A stretch of DNA of 6,504 bases from Ilumatobacteraceae bacterium (GCA_023253435.1 JALRGJ010000061.1:1-6504); one strand, 5' to 3'; numbered from the stretch's first letter, positions 1 to 6,054 are shown. Numbers and translations: made by a program. The notes: a model not told the origin generated them from the sequence alone.

Positions 1-111
1 GTCACTCCTCGTGGAGAGATCAACATTCATTTCTTTGAACTTGATGATGAGACTATTTGGGGTGCAACCGGCCGACTCTTGTATCAGATGGTCAGCGCCC
101 TGACAGCCTGA
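1..111 (+). CDS. NUDIX hydrolase, C-terminal fragment (probable CoA pyrophosphatase)
   Basis: This is an open frame from the first base to TGA at 109-111, giving 36 residues that end a gene starting before the window. The tail contains FFELDDETIWGATGRLLYQM. The 'IWGATGRLL' block matches the C-terminal helix typical of NudL-type NUDIX hydrolases, which cleave coenzyme A into phosphopantetheine and 3',5'-ADP. The catalytic NUDIX box (GX5EX7REUXEEXGU) would lie upstream and is not visible, so the family call rests on this C-terminal signature alone. The gene converges on the phospholipase gene with only 6 bases between the stop codons. Another NUDIX subfamily is possible. Confidence 0.6.
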   Translation, partial: VTPRGEINIHFFELDDETIWGATGRLLYQMVSALTA

Positions 112-117
112 TCAGTT

Positions 118-570
118 TTATTTTTCACCGTAAGCGCGAACCACTCTGTAGAAGGTCTCAGCCCAGGAGAGACACGTGGTTCTCGAGGGTTTTTTACGCT
201 TCAGGCAATCGGCTGTCATGTCTTTCTTAAAGACTGCATCCACACGTGCACGAAGTTTTGGGGTCCAGAGTTTTCCATTCTGAAGTGTGGCTAGGTTTCT
301 GTATGCGAAGTCGTGGCGTCTGCATGCGTTGTAAAAATCAAAACTTCTCCCAGTGCTTCCTACAACCGGGGCGGAACAACCGTCGGTTGTCCAGTTGAGT
401 CGAGAATCGTGCACGGGGGAGTCTGCTTCTTTGACAAAAGCGCTCAAAGATTTTGAGAACACCAAATCTTGCACCACTGTTTCAGGGGGAAGAGAAGAAA
501 AACAGGCCACAAGTGCCACACAAGCCACAAGGCTCATGAATATCTCCTTTATGACGCGATGTGTGCTCAT
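118..570 (-). CDS. Exported prokaryotic phospholipase A2 family protein, possible lipoprotein
   Basis: The protein has 150 residues and resembles the small secreted phospholipases A2 of Streptomyces, which hydrolyse the sn-2 ester of phospholipids using a His-Asp pair and calcium. Residues 1-23 form a signal peptide: Arg5 and Lys8 in the n-region, a hydrophobic core, and LVAC ending at Cys23, which fits a lipobox; an earlier LVAC ends at Cys17. The mature part has DGCSAP (63-68), then NACRRHDFAYRN (81-92) with catalytic His86-Asp87, and Asp111 placed like the second catalytic Asp. Cys65/Cys83 and Cys122/Cys133 fit the family's two disulfides. All key residues are present, so an active enzyme is likely. 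It lies 22 nt after ribH on the same strand, suggesting cotranscription. The start is ambiguous: Met12 has a much better Shine-Dalgarno, but only the longer form has a charged signal-peptide n-region, so I chose ATG at 570. Confidence 0.85.
   Translation of the reverse strand: MSTHRVIKEIFMSLVACVALVACFSSLPPETVVQDLVFSKSLSAFVKEADSPVHDSRLNWTTDGCSAPVVGSTGRSFDFYNACRRHDFAYRNLATLQNGKLWTPKLRARVDAVFKKDMTADCLKRKKPSRTTCLSWAETFYRVVRAYGEK
544..548 (-). promoter_or_regulatory. Shine-Dalgarno AGGAG inside the phospholipase N-terminus
   Basis: On the minus strand, AAAGGAG lies 6 nt before an in-frame ATG at 537-535 (codon 12). It is the strongest ribosome-binding site near this gene, while the ATG at 570 has only a pyrimidine-rich stretch before it. 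It may set an internal start giving a 139-residue product whose signal sequence would be very short (Cys at residue 12), or it may simply encode Lys-Glu in the longer form. Confidence 0.5.
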
Positions 571-592
571 AAAGAAGGAATGAGGAAAGTTT

Positions 593-1078
593 CTATGCCT
601 GTAATTTCTTCACAAGAAGTGCCATCTCCACTGCACCCACTGCGGCTTCATCACCCTTGTTATCAATTCCTGGGCCACTACGGTCAATTGCTTGTTGCTC
701 TGTATTGACGGTCAACACCCCAAACATCACTGGAATGCCAGTGGACATTTGTGCATCTTGAATCCCTCGTGCGGCCTCACTACACACATAATCAAAGTGT
801 GGCGTGTCTCCTTGAATCACTGTGCCCAAACAAATAACAGCATCTACTTTGCCTGATTGCGCAAGAACTTTTGCTGCTAGTGGAACTTCAAATGCGCCAG
901 GCACCCACTCCTCAATAATGTTGTTATCTGCCACTCCACATCTGTCGAGGCCTCGAAGTGCGCCGTCTCTGAGATTTATCACGATGTGATCATTGAATCG
1001 TGCGGCAATGATGCCAATGCGTAGGGCTGAGCCATCTAGTTGTGGAGGTTGATTTCCACTTGAGCCTGCGCGTGTCAT
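593..1078 (-). CDS. ribH: 6,7-dimethyl-8-ribityllumazine synthase (riboflavin synthase beta chain)
   Basis: RibH condenses 5-amino-6-ribitylamino-uracil with 3,4-dihydroxy-2-butanone 4-phosphate to give lumazine, the penultimate step of riboflavin synthesis, in the cytosol as an oligomeric shell. The 161-residue length is normal. Visible motifs in order are ARFN (26-29, pyrimidine-stacking Phe28), PGAFEVP (60-66), LGTVIQGDTPHFDYVC (84-99) with the conserved catalytic His94, GVLTVNTEQQA (120-130) and KGDEAA (141-146). The start ATG at 1078 overlaps the ribBA stop (ATGA). It is preceded by a strong GGAGG six nt upstream, lying within the last codons of ribBA, so it is probably both coupled and independently initiated. 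It is the third rib gene of the operon, and nothing is truncated. Confidence 0.97.
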   Translation of the reverse strand: MTRAGSSGNQPPQLDGSALRIGIIAARFNDHIVINLRDGALRGLDRCGVADNNIIEEWVPGAFEVPLAAKVLAQSGKVDAVICLGTVIQGDTPHFDYVCSEAARGIQDAQMSTGIPVMFGVLTVNTEQQAIDRSGPGIDNKGDEAAVGAVEMALLVKKLQA

Positions 1079-2301
1079 TTATTTCCTCCGTCCATATCGA
1101 TGAGGTGTCCCATTCGCTCTCGCTTGGTTCGCAAGTAGGCCTCGTTTTCTGCAGTGGGGACTGTGTTGATGGGAATGCGTTCAACAACTGAGAGTCCGTA
1201 TCCACCAAGACCACCGTATTTTGCCGGATTGTTTGTCATGAGTTTCAGTTCATGGACTCCCAGGTCTGCAAGTATTTGGGCACCAATTCCGTATTCACGG
1301 CTGTCAACAGGTAATCCCAACTCTGTATTGGCGTCAACTGTGTCAAACCCTTTGTCTTGTAACGAGTACGCACGTATTTTGTGACCAATTCCAATACCTC
1401 GTCCCTCATGGCCGCGCAGATACACCACTACACCTTTTCCGGCTTCGTCAATCTTGCTCATAGCTGCAGCAAGTTGTGGCCCACAATCGCACCTGCGAGA
1501 ACCGAACACATCACCTGTGAGGCACTCGCTGTGTACTCGTACAAGAACCGGTTCTTTTCCGGTGATTTCACCTTTCACAAATGCAAGATGCTCAACACCA
1601 TCGATGGTGCTTTTGTATGCCACGCATGTGAACGAACCAAATTCTGTTGGAACCGCTGCTTCGCCCATACGTTCTACAAGGCGTTCGTGGTGGCGGCGGT
1701 ATTTAATGAGTTGCGCGATTGATGACAACAACAGTCCATGTTCTTTACAGAACTTACGTAGTTCTGGCAATCGCATCATGGTTCCGTCGTCATTTTGAAT
1801 TTCACAAATCACACCAGCTGGTTGGCACCCAGCGAGGCGAGCAAGATCTACTGCAGCCTCCGTATGACCGGCTCGCTTGAGAACTCCACCGTTTCGTGCG
1901 CGCAATGGGAAGATGTGGCCGGGGCGAGCAAATGCAGCATAAGACTGAGATGGATCAGCAAGTGCCTGCAAAGTCTTTGCTCTATCAGCGGCACTAATGC
2001 CCGTAGAGGTTCCTTCAATGAGATCGACAGTGGTGGTGAAGGCTGTGCGCTGGCTCTCTGTGTTTTGTTCCACCATAAGTGGGAGGCGCAAGTCATCACA
2101 ACGTTCCTCAGTCATGGGGCAACACACAACACCCGTGGAATAACGCACAATGAATGCCAATTTCTCAGGAGTTGCGAACTCTGCCGCCATGATGAGGTCG
2201 CCTTCATTCTCGCGATCTTCATCATCCACCATCACCACCATTTCGCCGCGTGCAATTGCCGCGATGACGTCTTCAATGGGATCTAGTGATTCTTCACTCA
2301 T
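1075..2301 (-). CDS. ribBA: Bifunctional DHBP synthase / GTP cyclohydrolase II
   Basis: This two-domain enzyme supplies both branches of riboflavin synthesis. Residues ~1-205 are 3,4-dihydroxy-2-butanone-4-phosphate synthase (from ribulose 5-phosphate), with the acidic metal/substrate loop DDEDRENEGD (26-35), RPGHIFPLRA (126-135), RAGHTEA (143-149, His146) and CEI (Glu167). Residues ~215-400 are GTP cyclohydrolase II, with HSECLTGDVFGSRRCDCG (257-274; zinc ligands Cys260, Cys271 and Cys273), GHEGRGIG (297-304), DSREYG (333-338; catalytic Arg335) and TNNPAK (356-361). Both active sites look intact, unlike RibBA proteins in which one half has decayed. The one-residue-longer RGHEGRGIG, in place of RQEGRGIGL, is seen in actinobacterial proteins. 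At 408 residues it is full length. Its ATG overlaps the ribD stop by 4 nt, with GGAG four nt upstream, and its own TGA overlaps ribH. Confidence 0.97.
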   Translation of the reverse strand: MSEESLDPIEDVIAAIARGEMVVMVDDEDRENEGDLIMAAEFATPEKLAFIVRYSTGVVCCPMTEERCDDLRLPLMVEQNTESQRTAFTTTVDLIEGTSTGISAADRAKTLQALADPSQSYAAFARPGHIFPLRARNGGVLKRAGHTEAAVDLARLAGCQPAGVICEIQNDDGTMMRLPELRKFCKEHGLLLSSIAQLIKYRRHHERLVERMGEAAVPTEFGSFTCVAYKSTIDGVEHLAFVKGEITGKEPVLVRVHSECLTGDVFGSRRCDCGPQLAAAMSKIDEAGKGVVVYLRGHEGRGIGIGHKIRAYSLQDKGFDTVDANTELGLPVDSREYGIGAQILADLGVHELKLMTNNPAKYGGLGGYGLSVVERIPINTVPTAENEAYLRTKRERMGHLIDMDGGNK

Positions 2302-3305
2302 GACACTCCAACTTTCTTTTTGTGTGTATCCATAACGATTTCTATGTCATCTCCAAATGCAGTAGCAGATACCAATGTGCATTTTTCCAACGACAACTGC
2401 GCTGTTTCGCTGAAGAGTCCTGGCGCAGACTCATCTCCAGAAATAATGGGCGCAATATGAAAGACATATCTGTTCACAAGGTCTTGTGAATGAAATTCAG
2501 AGGCCACCTGAGGGCCACCTTCTACCATCAGTTGCACAATGCCCTGTTCGCCAAGGGTTGTGAGTAGGTCAGAAATTTCTCCGTTCCACACCGTGCAGGG
2601 ATGAACTAGCGCCGTTGAGGGGATGTTTCCTGATTGAGAAAGCACGATGCGCTGAGGAGATGGTCCATCAACATGGCGAACGGTGAGTTCAGGATTATCA
2701 ATTCGAACGGTGTTTGCTCCCACCACAATGGCATCGCTCTCAGCACGTATTTGGTGCACTCTTGTTCGAGCTGCTTCACCAGTGATCCAACGAGGCCCAT
2801 GGGGTAGTGAGGAACGAGCATCGAGGGTTCCGGCCATCTTTAACAACACATATGGGCGACCTGTTGTGCGGTGATGCAGGTAGGGAGCAAGTTGCTCGGA
2901 TACTTCATCGGCACAGACATGTTCAATTACTTCAACGCCGGCAGCACGAAGTGCTTGGTGGCCCTGACCAGCAACAAGAGGATCTGGATCAGTGATGGCG
3001 CTCACCACCGTGACAACGCCAGCATCAATAATTGCTGATGTGCATGGTCCAGTTCTTCCGGTATGTGAACACGGCTCCAATGTGCAATACAAAGTGGCAC
3101 CCTCTGTTGAGGTATGTGCTTCGCGCGCGGCATTCAACGCGACAATTTCAGCGTGAGGCCCACCAGGAGGTTGGGTGGCGCCTTCAAAAACAGAACCATC
3201 GGCACACACCAACACAGCACCTACCCATGGATTGGGGCGCGCGTGTAAACGTGCTGTGCTCGCCATATGCATGGCACGGCGCATAAGCGCCTCGTGGTTC
3301 GTCAT
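2298..3305 (-). CDS. ribD: Bifunctional riboflavin deaminase-reductase
   Basis: RibD deaminates 2,5-diamino-6-ribosylamino-pyrimidinone phosphate and then reduces the ribosyl side chain with NADPH, the second and third steps after GTP opening. The N-terminal cytidine-deaminase-like domain (~1-145) has HAE at 51-53 (His51 zinc ligand, Glu53 proton shuttle) and PCSHTGRTGPC at 78-88 with zinc ligands Cys79 and Cys88. The reductase domain (~150-330) has GRPYVLLKMAGTLDAR (149-164), PRWITGEAAR (171-180), DAIVVGANTVRIDNPELTVR (191-210) and VEGGPQVASEF (261-271). At 335 residues it is slightly shorter than the E. coli protein (367), but both domains are complete. It is the first gene after the FMN riboswitch, with AAGGA six nt before its ATG. 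The stop overlaps the ribBA start. Confidence 0.97.
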   Translation of the reverse strand: MTNHEALMRRAMHMASTARLHARPNPWVGAVLVCADGSVFEGATQPPGGPHAEIVALNAAREAHTSTEGATLYCTLEPCSHTGRTGPCTSAIIDAGVVTVVSAITDPDPLVAGQGHQALRAAGVEVIEHVCADEVSEQLAPYLHHRTTGRPYVLLKMAGTLDARSSLPHGPRWITGEAARTRVHQIRAESDAIVVGANTVRIDNPELTVRHVDGPSPQRIVLSQSGNIPSTALVHPCTVWNGEISDLLTTLGEQGIVQLMVEGGPQVASEFHSQDLVNRYVFHIAPIISGDESAPGLFSETAQLSLEKCTLVSATAFGDDIEIVMDTHKKKVGVS

Positions 3306-3311
3306 GTTGTG

Positions 3312-3316
3312 TCCTT
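3312..3316 (-). promoter_or_regulatory. ribD Shine-Dalgarno, embedded in riboswitch P1
   Basis: AAGGA on the minus strand ends 6 nt before the ribD ATG. Four of its five bases belong to GCAAGG (3318-3313), the 3' strand of riboswitch helix P1, so the site is paired whenever P1 forms. Confidence 0.8.
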
Positions 3317-3434
3317 GCTCCCATCCGGACTGTGACCGTCGGCCTCAGAATTTCACTGAGTCGGCCAAGTCACCGAGGTGACAAGGTTCGCGGGCTGTAA
3401 CCGCCGGTTGGGACTTTCACCCGACCCTGCAAGG
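3313..3434 (-). ncRNA. FMN riboswitch (RFN element)
   Basis: The minus strand carries the conserved RFN blocks in order: GGGTGAAAGTCCCAACCGGC, GCGGT, AGCCCGCGA, GTGAAATTCTGAGGCCGACG and AGTCCGGATGGGAG. Helix P1 is formed by CCTTGC (3434-3429) and GCAAGG (3318-3313). A variable arm includes the self-complementary GTCACC..GGTGAC (3370-3383). FMN riboswitches repress riboflavin synthesis or transport genes when FMN is abundant. Here the aptamer lies directly upstream of ribD. No terminator with a U-run follows it, and the P1 3' strand overlaps the ribD Shine-Dalgarno, so the likely mode is translational control. The aptamer identification is very secure; the mechanism is inferred. Confidence 0.96.
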
Positions 3435-3472
3435 GGTGTTGTTGTAATGAAGAGCGGATGCCCTTCACCCCT
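3432..3472 (-). terminator. Possible hairpin terminator after the TetR gene
   Basis: Just after the TetR stop, the minus-strand RNA can form a stem-loop GAAGGGC-AUCC-GCUCUUC (3466-3449; 7 pairs including one G-U). It is flanked by an outer pairing of AGGGGT (3472-3467) with ACCCCT (3437-3432). No U-run follows, so this could be a U-tract-less terminator or only a structured leader. The outer strand overlaps the 5' strand of riboswitch P1 by three bases. Confidence 0.35.
3441..3469 (-). promoter_or_regulatory. Possible rib operon promoter
   Basis: A -10-like TACAAC (minus strand, 3446-3441) lies where transcription would begin near 3434, exactly at the 5' base of riboswitch P1. The -35 region about 17 nt upstream (GGTGAA) is poor. 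The 42-nt gap after the TetR stop leaves little room for anything else, but the promoter could also lie inside the 3' end of the TetR gene. Confidence 0.3.
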
Positions 3473-3476
3473 CAGG

Positions 3477-4061
3477 CTACGCAGGAGGATGCTTGGCTAA
3501 CAACTTGACGATATAACGCCATAAATCAAACATGTCTGCGGCCTCAGAAGAGTTCTCCATGTGCAACATGTCGGCAAAAGATGCGGCACTCACTGCCAAA
3601 GAGGCAGCTTGTGTAGCTGCTGCTCGTGCAATTGAGGGGTCGATTCCTTCCACTTTGATGAATCGATCTGTTAGCTCATCGATGACTCGTAATTGATGAA
3701 AGACACCACTGGTGGGTGCTCCCTCAAGATTGAGCCACATGGCTAAGCGAACGGCCAAGACAACATCTGGGTGGAACGGGTTCAAAGCTTGCTGGCCAGG
3801 GGGAGCTTTTCTAATTTCCAATGCAATGGACTGAAGCAAATGTTCCACCACTCGTAAGAGCAGGTCATTTTTTGAGCCAAACCAAGTGTGAACAAATCCG
3901 TGGTTGACGTCGGCAACTTGAGCGATCTCTCGCACGCCAACTTCTGAGAAGGGGCGTTCGCGAACGAGTTGGATTGCGGCTTCAATCAACCGCCTCTCTC
4001 CCTCGACACGAGAGATAGGAGAGCGCCGCTTTTTAGGTGCGCCACTTTTGCTCGTTGCCAT
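3477..4061 (-). CDS. TetR-family transcriptional regulator
   Basis: This 194-residue protein has a standard TetR layout. A basic N-terminal tail (Lys/Arg-rich, 1-20) precedes a DNA-binding domain at ~22-68, whose helix-turn-helix reads VGVREIAQVADVNHGFVHTW (41-60), followed by the family-typical F-x-SK-x-x-LL (FGSKNDLL, 61-68). Residues ~70-190 are an all-helical ligand-binding/dimerisation domain that is poorly conserved in the family, so the effector cannot be predicted. TetR proteins bind DNA as dimers and usually repress neighbouring genes until a small ligand binds. The gene lies 80 bp after the surface-protein gene and 42 bp before the FMN riboswitch, all on the same strand. The ATG at 4061 has no convincing Shine-Dalgarno. 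Candidate targets are itself and the divergent promoter near 6040; this is inference. Confidence 0.92.
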   Translation of the reverse strand: MATSKSGAPKKRRSPISRVEGERRLIEAAIQLVRERPFSEVGVREIAQVADVNHGFVHTWFGSKNDLLLRVVEHLLQSIALEIRKAPPGQQALNPFHPDVVLAVRLAMWLNLEGAPTSGVFHQLRVIDELTDRFIKVEGIDPSIARAAATQAASLAVSAASFADMLHMENSSEAADMFDLWRYIVKLLAKHPPA

Positions 4062-4098
4062 CTCTGTAAACCTAATTCCTAGAGGTTGACTGTTCGCT

Positions 4099-4132
4099 CA
4101 TGGGGTGAGATGAACAATCACCTCACCCCATG
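4099..4132 (-). terminator. Strong stem-loop between surface-protein and TetR genes
   Basis: CATGGGGTGAG (4099-4109) and CTCACCCCATG (4122-4132) are perfect reverse complements. After one A-C mismatch the stem continues as TGA/TCA, closing an ACAA loop: 11 + 3 base pairs. It begins 9 nt after the surface-protein stop codon. No T-run follows on either strand. In Actinobacteria such U-less hairpins are plausible terminators, and mRNA stabilisation or attenuation of read-through into TetR are alternatives. Confidence 0.6.
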
Positions 4133-4141
4133 CAAGTTGCG

Positions 4142-5998
4142 TTAAGCAGTGGCTGATTGTTCTTCGCGACGACGCTTCAGCGTTGTTGGAATGATCAAAC
4201 CAAAGATCACGGCCAAGGCAACAGGAATAGCGATCAGAAGTCTTCCCCAGAGAGAGCCGCTATCAATCTTTCCGTAGCGAACACCCACGCCAACAACAAC
4301 ATCTTGACCTTTGTTGTTGGCACCTTTGAGCACAACTCTGTGGTTACCTACTTCAATTCCTGCCGGCAAAGAGAACGATCCAACAGCTTTTCCGCTGACG
4401 TCAGTAGTGAGGACGCCTAATTGGGTCGGTGTGGAGAACATCCACACTTCAATTTCTGCATCTGGTTCAAACCCATCTGCATTGACTCCAATTTGGTTTT
4501 CCTCTGTCAGTTGAAGATTTCCGTTGTTATCGAGGTCTATGCGCGTACCGTCTGATTCAAGCCCATAAATAGATGCATTGATTCCACCGCCATCTACTAC
4601 GAGTGAATTGTTTTCCCGCGAAATAGTTGCTTGAGCGGTTTCACCATCCACAGTGACGATTGCTTCACCCACAGATATCTCAGGTACGTCGGGTGCTGGG
4701 ATAGTTGAAGTTGTGGTGGCAATTGGTGAAGTTGTGGCAGGTGTAGCTAGGAGACTTCGGGCATTGTTGCCTGCAAGGGTTGTTGAGGTACCGGTGTTTG
4801 ACCCACTAACAATGCTTCCATTTCCACCAACAATAGTGGTGGTGGAGTTATTTGACGATGGAACAGACGTTGTAGTGCTTGGTGGCACCGTTGTAGTAGT
4901 GGTTGTGGTAGTCGATCGGTAGTCAACGTTTCCTGATTCAATCCACTCGCGGCCAGAACTATTAACTGTTGTGACATAAGCGGTCTGATTGTTCGAAGTA
5001 GGACTATTCCAATAGTTGGCCATAATCCAATCTCCCGCGCCATCCCAGTTGTTATTTGTAACGGTTGCCCAACGTTGTGTTGCTCTTCCGTTGTCCCAGT
5101 TGTCTGCCAAATACATAGCGGAGGAATTATTGGTAAATGTATTTCCGTTAATGAGTCTGTTATTGGTTCCAACATTTGTCCAAGACACAGGAGTCCAATT
5201 TGCGTGCGTGATGGCGATTTGATGGCCTGAAAAAGTGGAGTTGAGAATTTGAGATCGGTTGAGACCCCTGATTGCCGCGCCAAAGGTGTTATCTGTAAAT
5301 GTACTTCCAGTTACTTTTGTGAATCGCTCTGCCAATACTCCATATGTATTGCGCAAGAAAGTGCTGTTCACAACGTATGTGCGGTTCTGGTATTCCGTCT
5401 CATCGCTTCTTGTTGAGTCCGGTGTGTTCCCATGGTCCGAACTAATTCCGATGTATCCATCTTTAAACGTGCAGTTTGTGTAGGTGGACACAGTTGTGCC
5501 GTGAAGATTAAAGACGGCAACACCAGGGTCGTTTTTAAAGGTCACGTTTGTTGCAGACACTGTTGCGTATTCATTCCACAACAATGAACCTTGGTTAGGG
5601 CCGAATCCAACTCCGGTACCTCGAGTGAGTGACATATGTGAAATGGTCAGAGACTTTCCGCTGGTTCTAATTGTGAAGGGCCGGTACAAGCTATTGCCAT
5701 CAATTGTCAGGCTTGATTCTCCAGGTCCAGTGATGGTGAGGTCATCGGTGATACTTGGAAGATCCGAAGTAAGAGTGATGGTGCCGGTGACCCCGTTTGC
5801 AAAATCAATGGTGTCGGCTCCTGCACTTGAGTTTGCTTGTGTGATTGCCCAGCGCAATGTGCCAGAACTTCCGTCGTCAGAAGTATTTGTCACCGTGTAG
5901 CTCGCTGCTTCCGCTGTGGAAGAGAGCACTGCTACCGGAACCAGTGCAATTGATGCCGCAATAATGATGCGAGCAGCCCGACGAAATGAAAAAGTCAT
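4142..5998 (-). CDS. Secreted, membrane-anchored parallel beta-helix surface protein
   Basis: This 618-residue protein has several regions. Residues 1-31 are a Sec signal peptide (FRRAAR, a hydrophobic core, then AEA). Residues ~33-360 look like a right-handed parallel beta-helix: TNTSDDGSSGTLRWAITQAN (37-56) is the usual opening of such proteins, followed by irregular coils repeating N-x-T-F-x-x-N-x-x-G near 151, 176, 211, 231, 253 and 286. Residues 362-388 are a Thr/Ser/Pro linker with eight consecutive Thr, and a looser Thr-rich stretch runs to ~435. Residues ~438-575 resemble an Ig-like domain containing ADGFEPDAEIEVWMFSTPTQ (507-526). Residues 584-607 are a membrane helix followed by the basic stop-transfer KRRR, leaving a short cytosolic tail. 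The ATG at 5998 has GGAG five nt upstream. The beta-helix may bind or cleave a polysaccharide, but no catalytic motif is recognisable, so the function is unknown. Confidence 0.88.
   Translation of the reverse strand: MTFSFRRAARIIIAASIALVPVAVLSSTAEAASYTVTNTSDDGSSGTLRWAITQANSSAGADTIDFANGVTGTITLTSDLPSITDDLTITGPGESSLTIDGNSLYRPFTIRTSGKSLTISHMSLTRGTGVGFGPNQGSLLWNEYATVSATNVTFKNDPGVAVFNLHGTTVSTYTNCTFKDGYIGISSDHGNTPDSTRSDETEYQNRTYVVNSTFLRNTYGVLAERFTKVTGSTFTDNTFGAAIRGLNRSQILNSTFSGHQIAITHANWTPVSWTNVGTNNRLINGNTFTNNSSAMYLADNWDNGRATQRWATVTNNNWDGAGDWIMANYWNSPTSNNQTAYVTTVNSSGREWIESGNVDYRSTTTTTTTTVPPSTTTSVPSSNNSTTTIVGGNGSIVSGSNTGTSTTLAGNNARSLLATPATTSPIATTTSTIPAPDVPEISVGEAIVTVDGETAQATISRENNSLVVDGGGINASIYGLESDGTRIDLDNNGNLQLTEENQIGVNADGFEPDAEIEVWMFSTPTQLGVLTTDVSGKAVGSFSLPAGIEVGNHRVVLKGANNKGQDVVVGVGVRYGKIDSGSLWGRLLIAIPVALAVIFGLIIPTTLKRRREEQSATA
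4832..4915 (-). repeat. Low-complexity Thr/Ser-codon tract
   Basis: This stretch encodes residues 362-389 of the surface protein and is dominated by ACN and TCN codons, including eight consecutive Thr at 363-370. On the plus strand it reads as GT-rich triplets. It encodes a flexible, possibly glycosylated stalk and is a likely site of length variation between strains. Confidence 0.8.
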
Positions 5999-6008
5999 GG
6001 TGACTCCT

Positions 6009-6049
6009 AACAGACGATGACTGTTTCACTATAACAGTCGTGGACTGTT
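6009..6049. promoter_or_regulatory. Two tandem 17-bp palindromic boxes, candidate operator
   Basis: AACAGACGATGACTGTT (6009-6025) and AACAGTCGTGGACTGTT (6033-6049) match at 14 of 17 positions. Each has the form AACAG-N7-CTGTT, and the second has perfect 7-bp arms around GTG. They are spaced 24 bp start to start. Dimeric repressors such as TetR proteins bind sites of this size. The first lies in the predicted 5' leader of the surface-protein mRNA and the second over the promoter elements. Confidence 0.5.
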
Positions 6050-6054
6050 ATAGT
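6025..6054 (+). promoter_or_regulatory. Candidate promoter toward the MotB-like gene
   Basis: This is the mirror image of the minus-strand promoter: -35-like TTCACT (6025-6030), an 18-nt spacer, and extended -10 TGTTATAGT with TATAGT at 6049-6054. The expected start point, 6061-6062, coincides with a GTG that opens a short reading frame. Confidence 0.5.

Noticed and set aside
108..125. CTGATCAG palindrome followed by TTTTATTTTT on the plus strand, as a terminator for the NUDIX gene.
   Set aside because: An 8-bp palindrome cannot make a stable hairpin, and the alternative CTGA/TCAG stem is only 4 bp, so the T-run alone is too weak to support a terminator.
1394..1420. RGHEGRGIG in GTP cyclohydrolase II differs from the textbook RQEGRGIGL, suggesting a damaged active site.
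   Set aside because: This form is known from actinobacterial RibBA proteins, and all zinc ligands and the catalytic Arg are present.
1795..2286. Plus-strand ORF of 163 codons with a His-rich run, opposite ribBA.
   Set aside because: It is the antisense shadow of the highly conserved DHBP synthase domain; the His run is the complement of the Met/Val/Asp-rich segment MVVMVDDEDR.
2820..2835. TLDAR in RibD instead of the common SLDGR in the reductase domain.
   Set aside because: The substitution is conservative and the surrounding NADPH/substrate motifs are intact, so loss of function is not indicated.
4069..4087. AACCT-N9-AGGTT upstream of the TetR start as an autoregulatory operator.
   Set aside because: Only five outer bases on each side pair and the centre is asymmetric; a match this short is common by chance.
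4653..4922. Plus-strand ORF of 89 codons ending in a poly-valine run.
   Set aside because: It is the antisense of the Thr-rich stalk of the surface protein; GTN repeats are just the complement of ACN codons.
4747..5283. Minus-strand ORF of 178 codons in another frame inside the surface-protein gene.
   Set aside because: It lies wholly within a gene with a clear signal peptide, repeat pattern and membrane anchor, and its own product is a Leu/Gln/Pro-rich sequence with no recognisable family.
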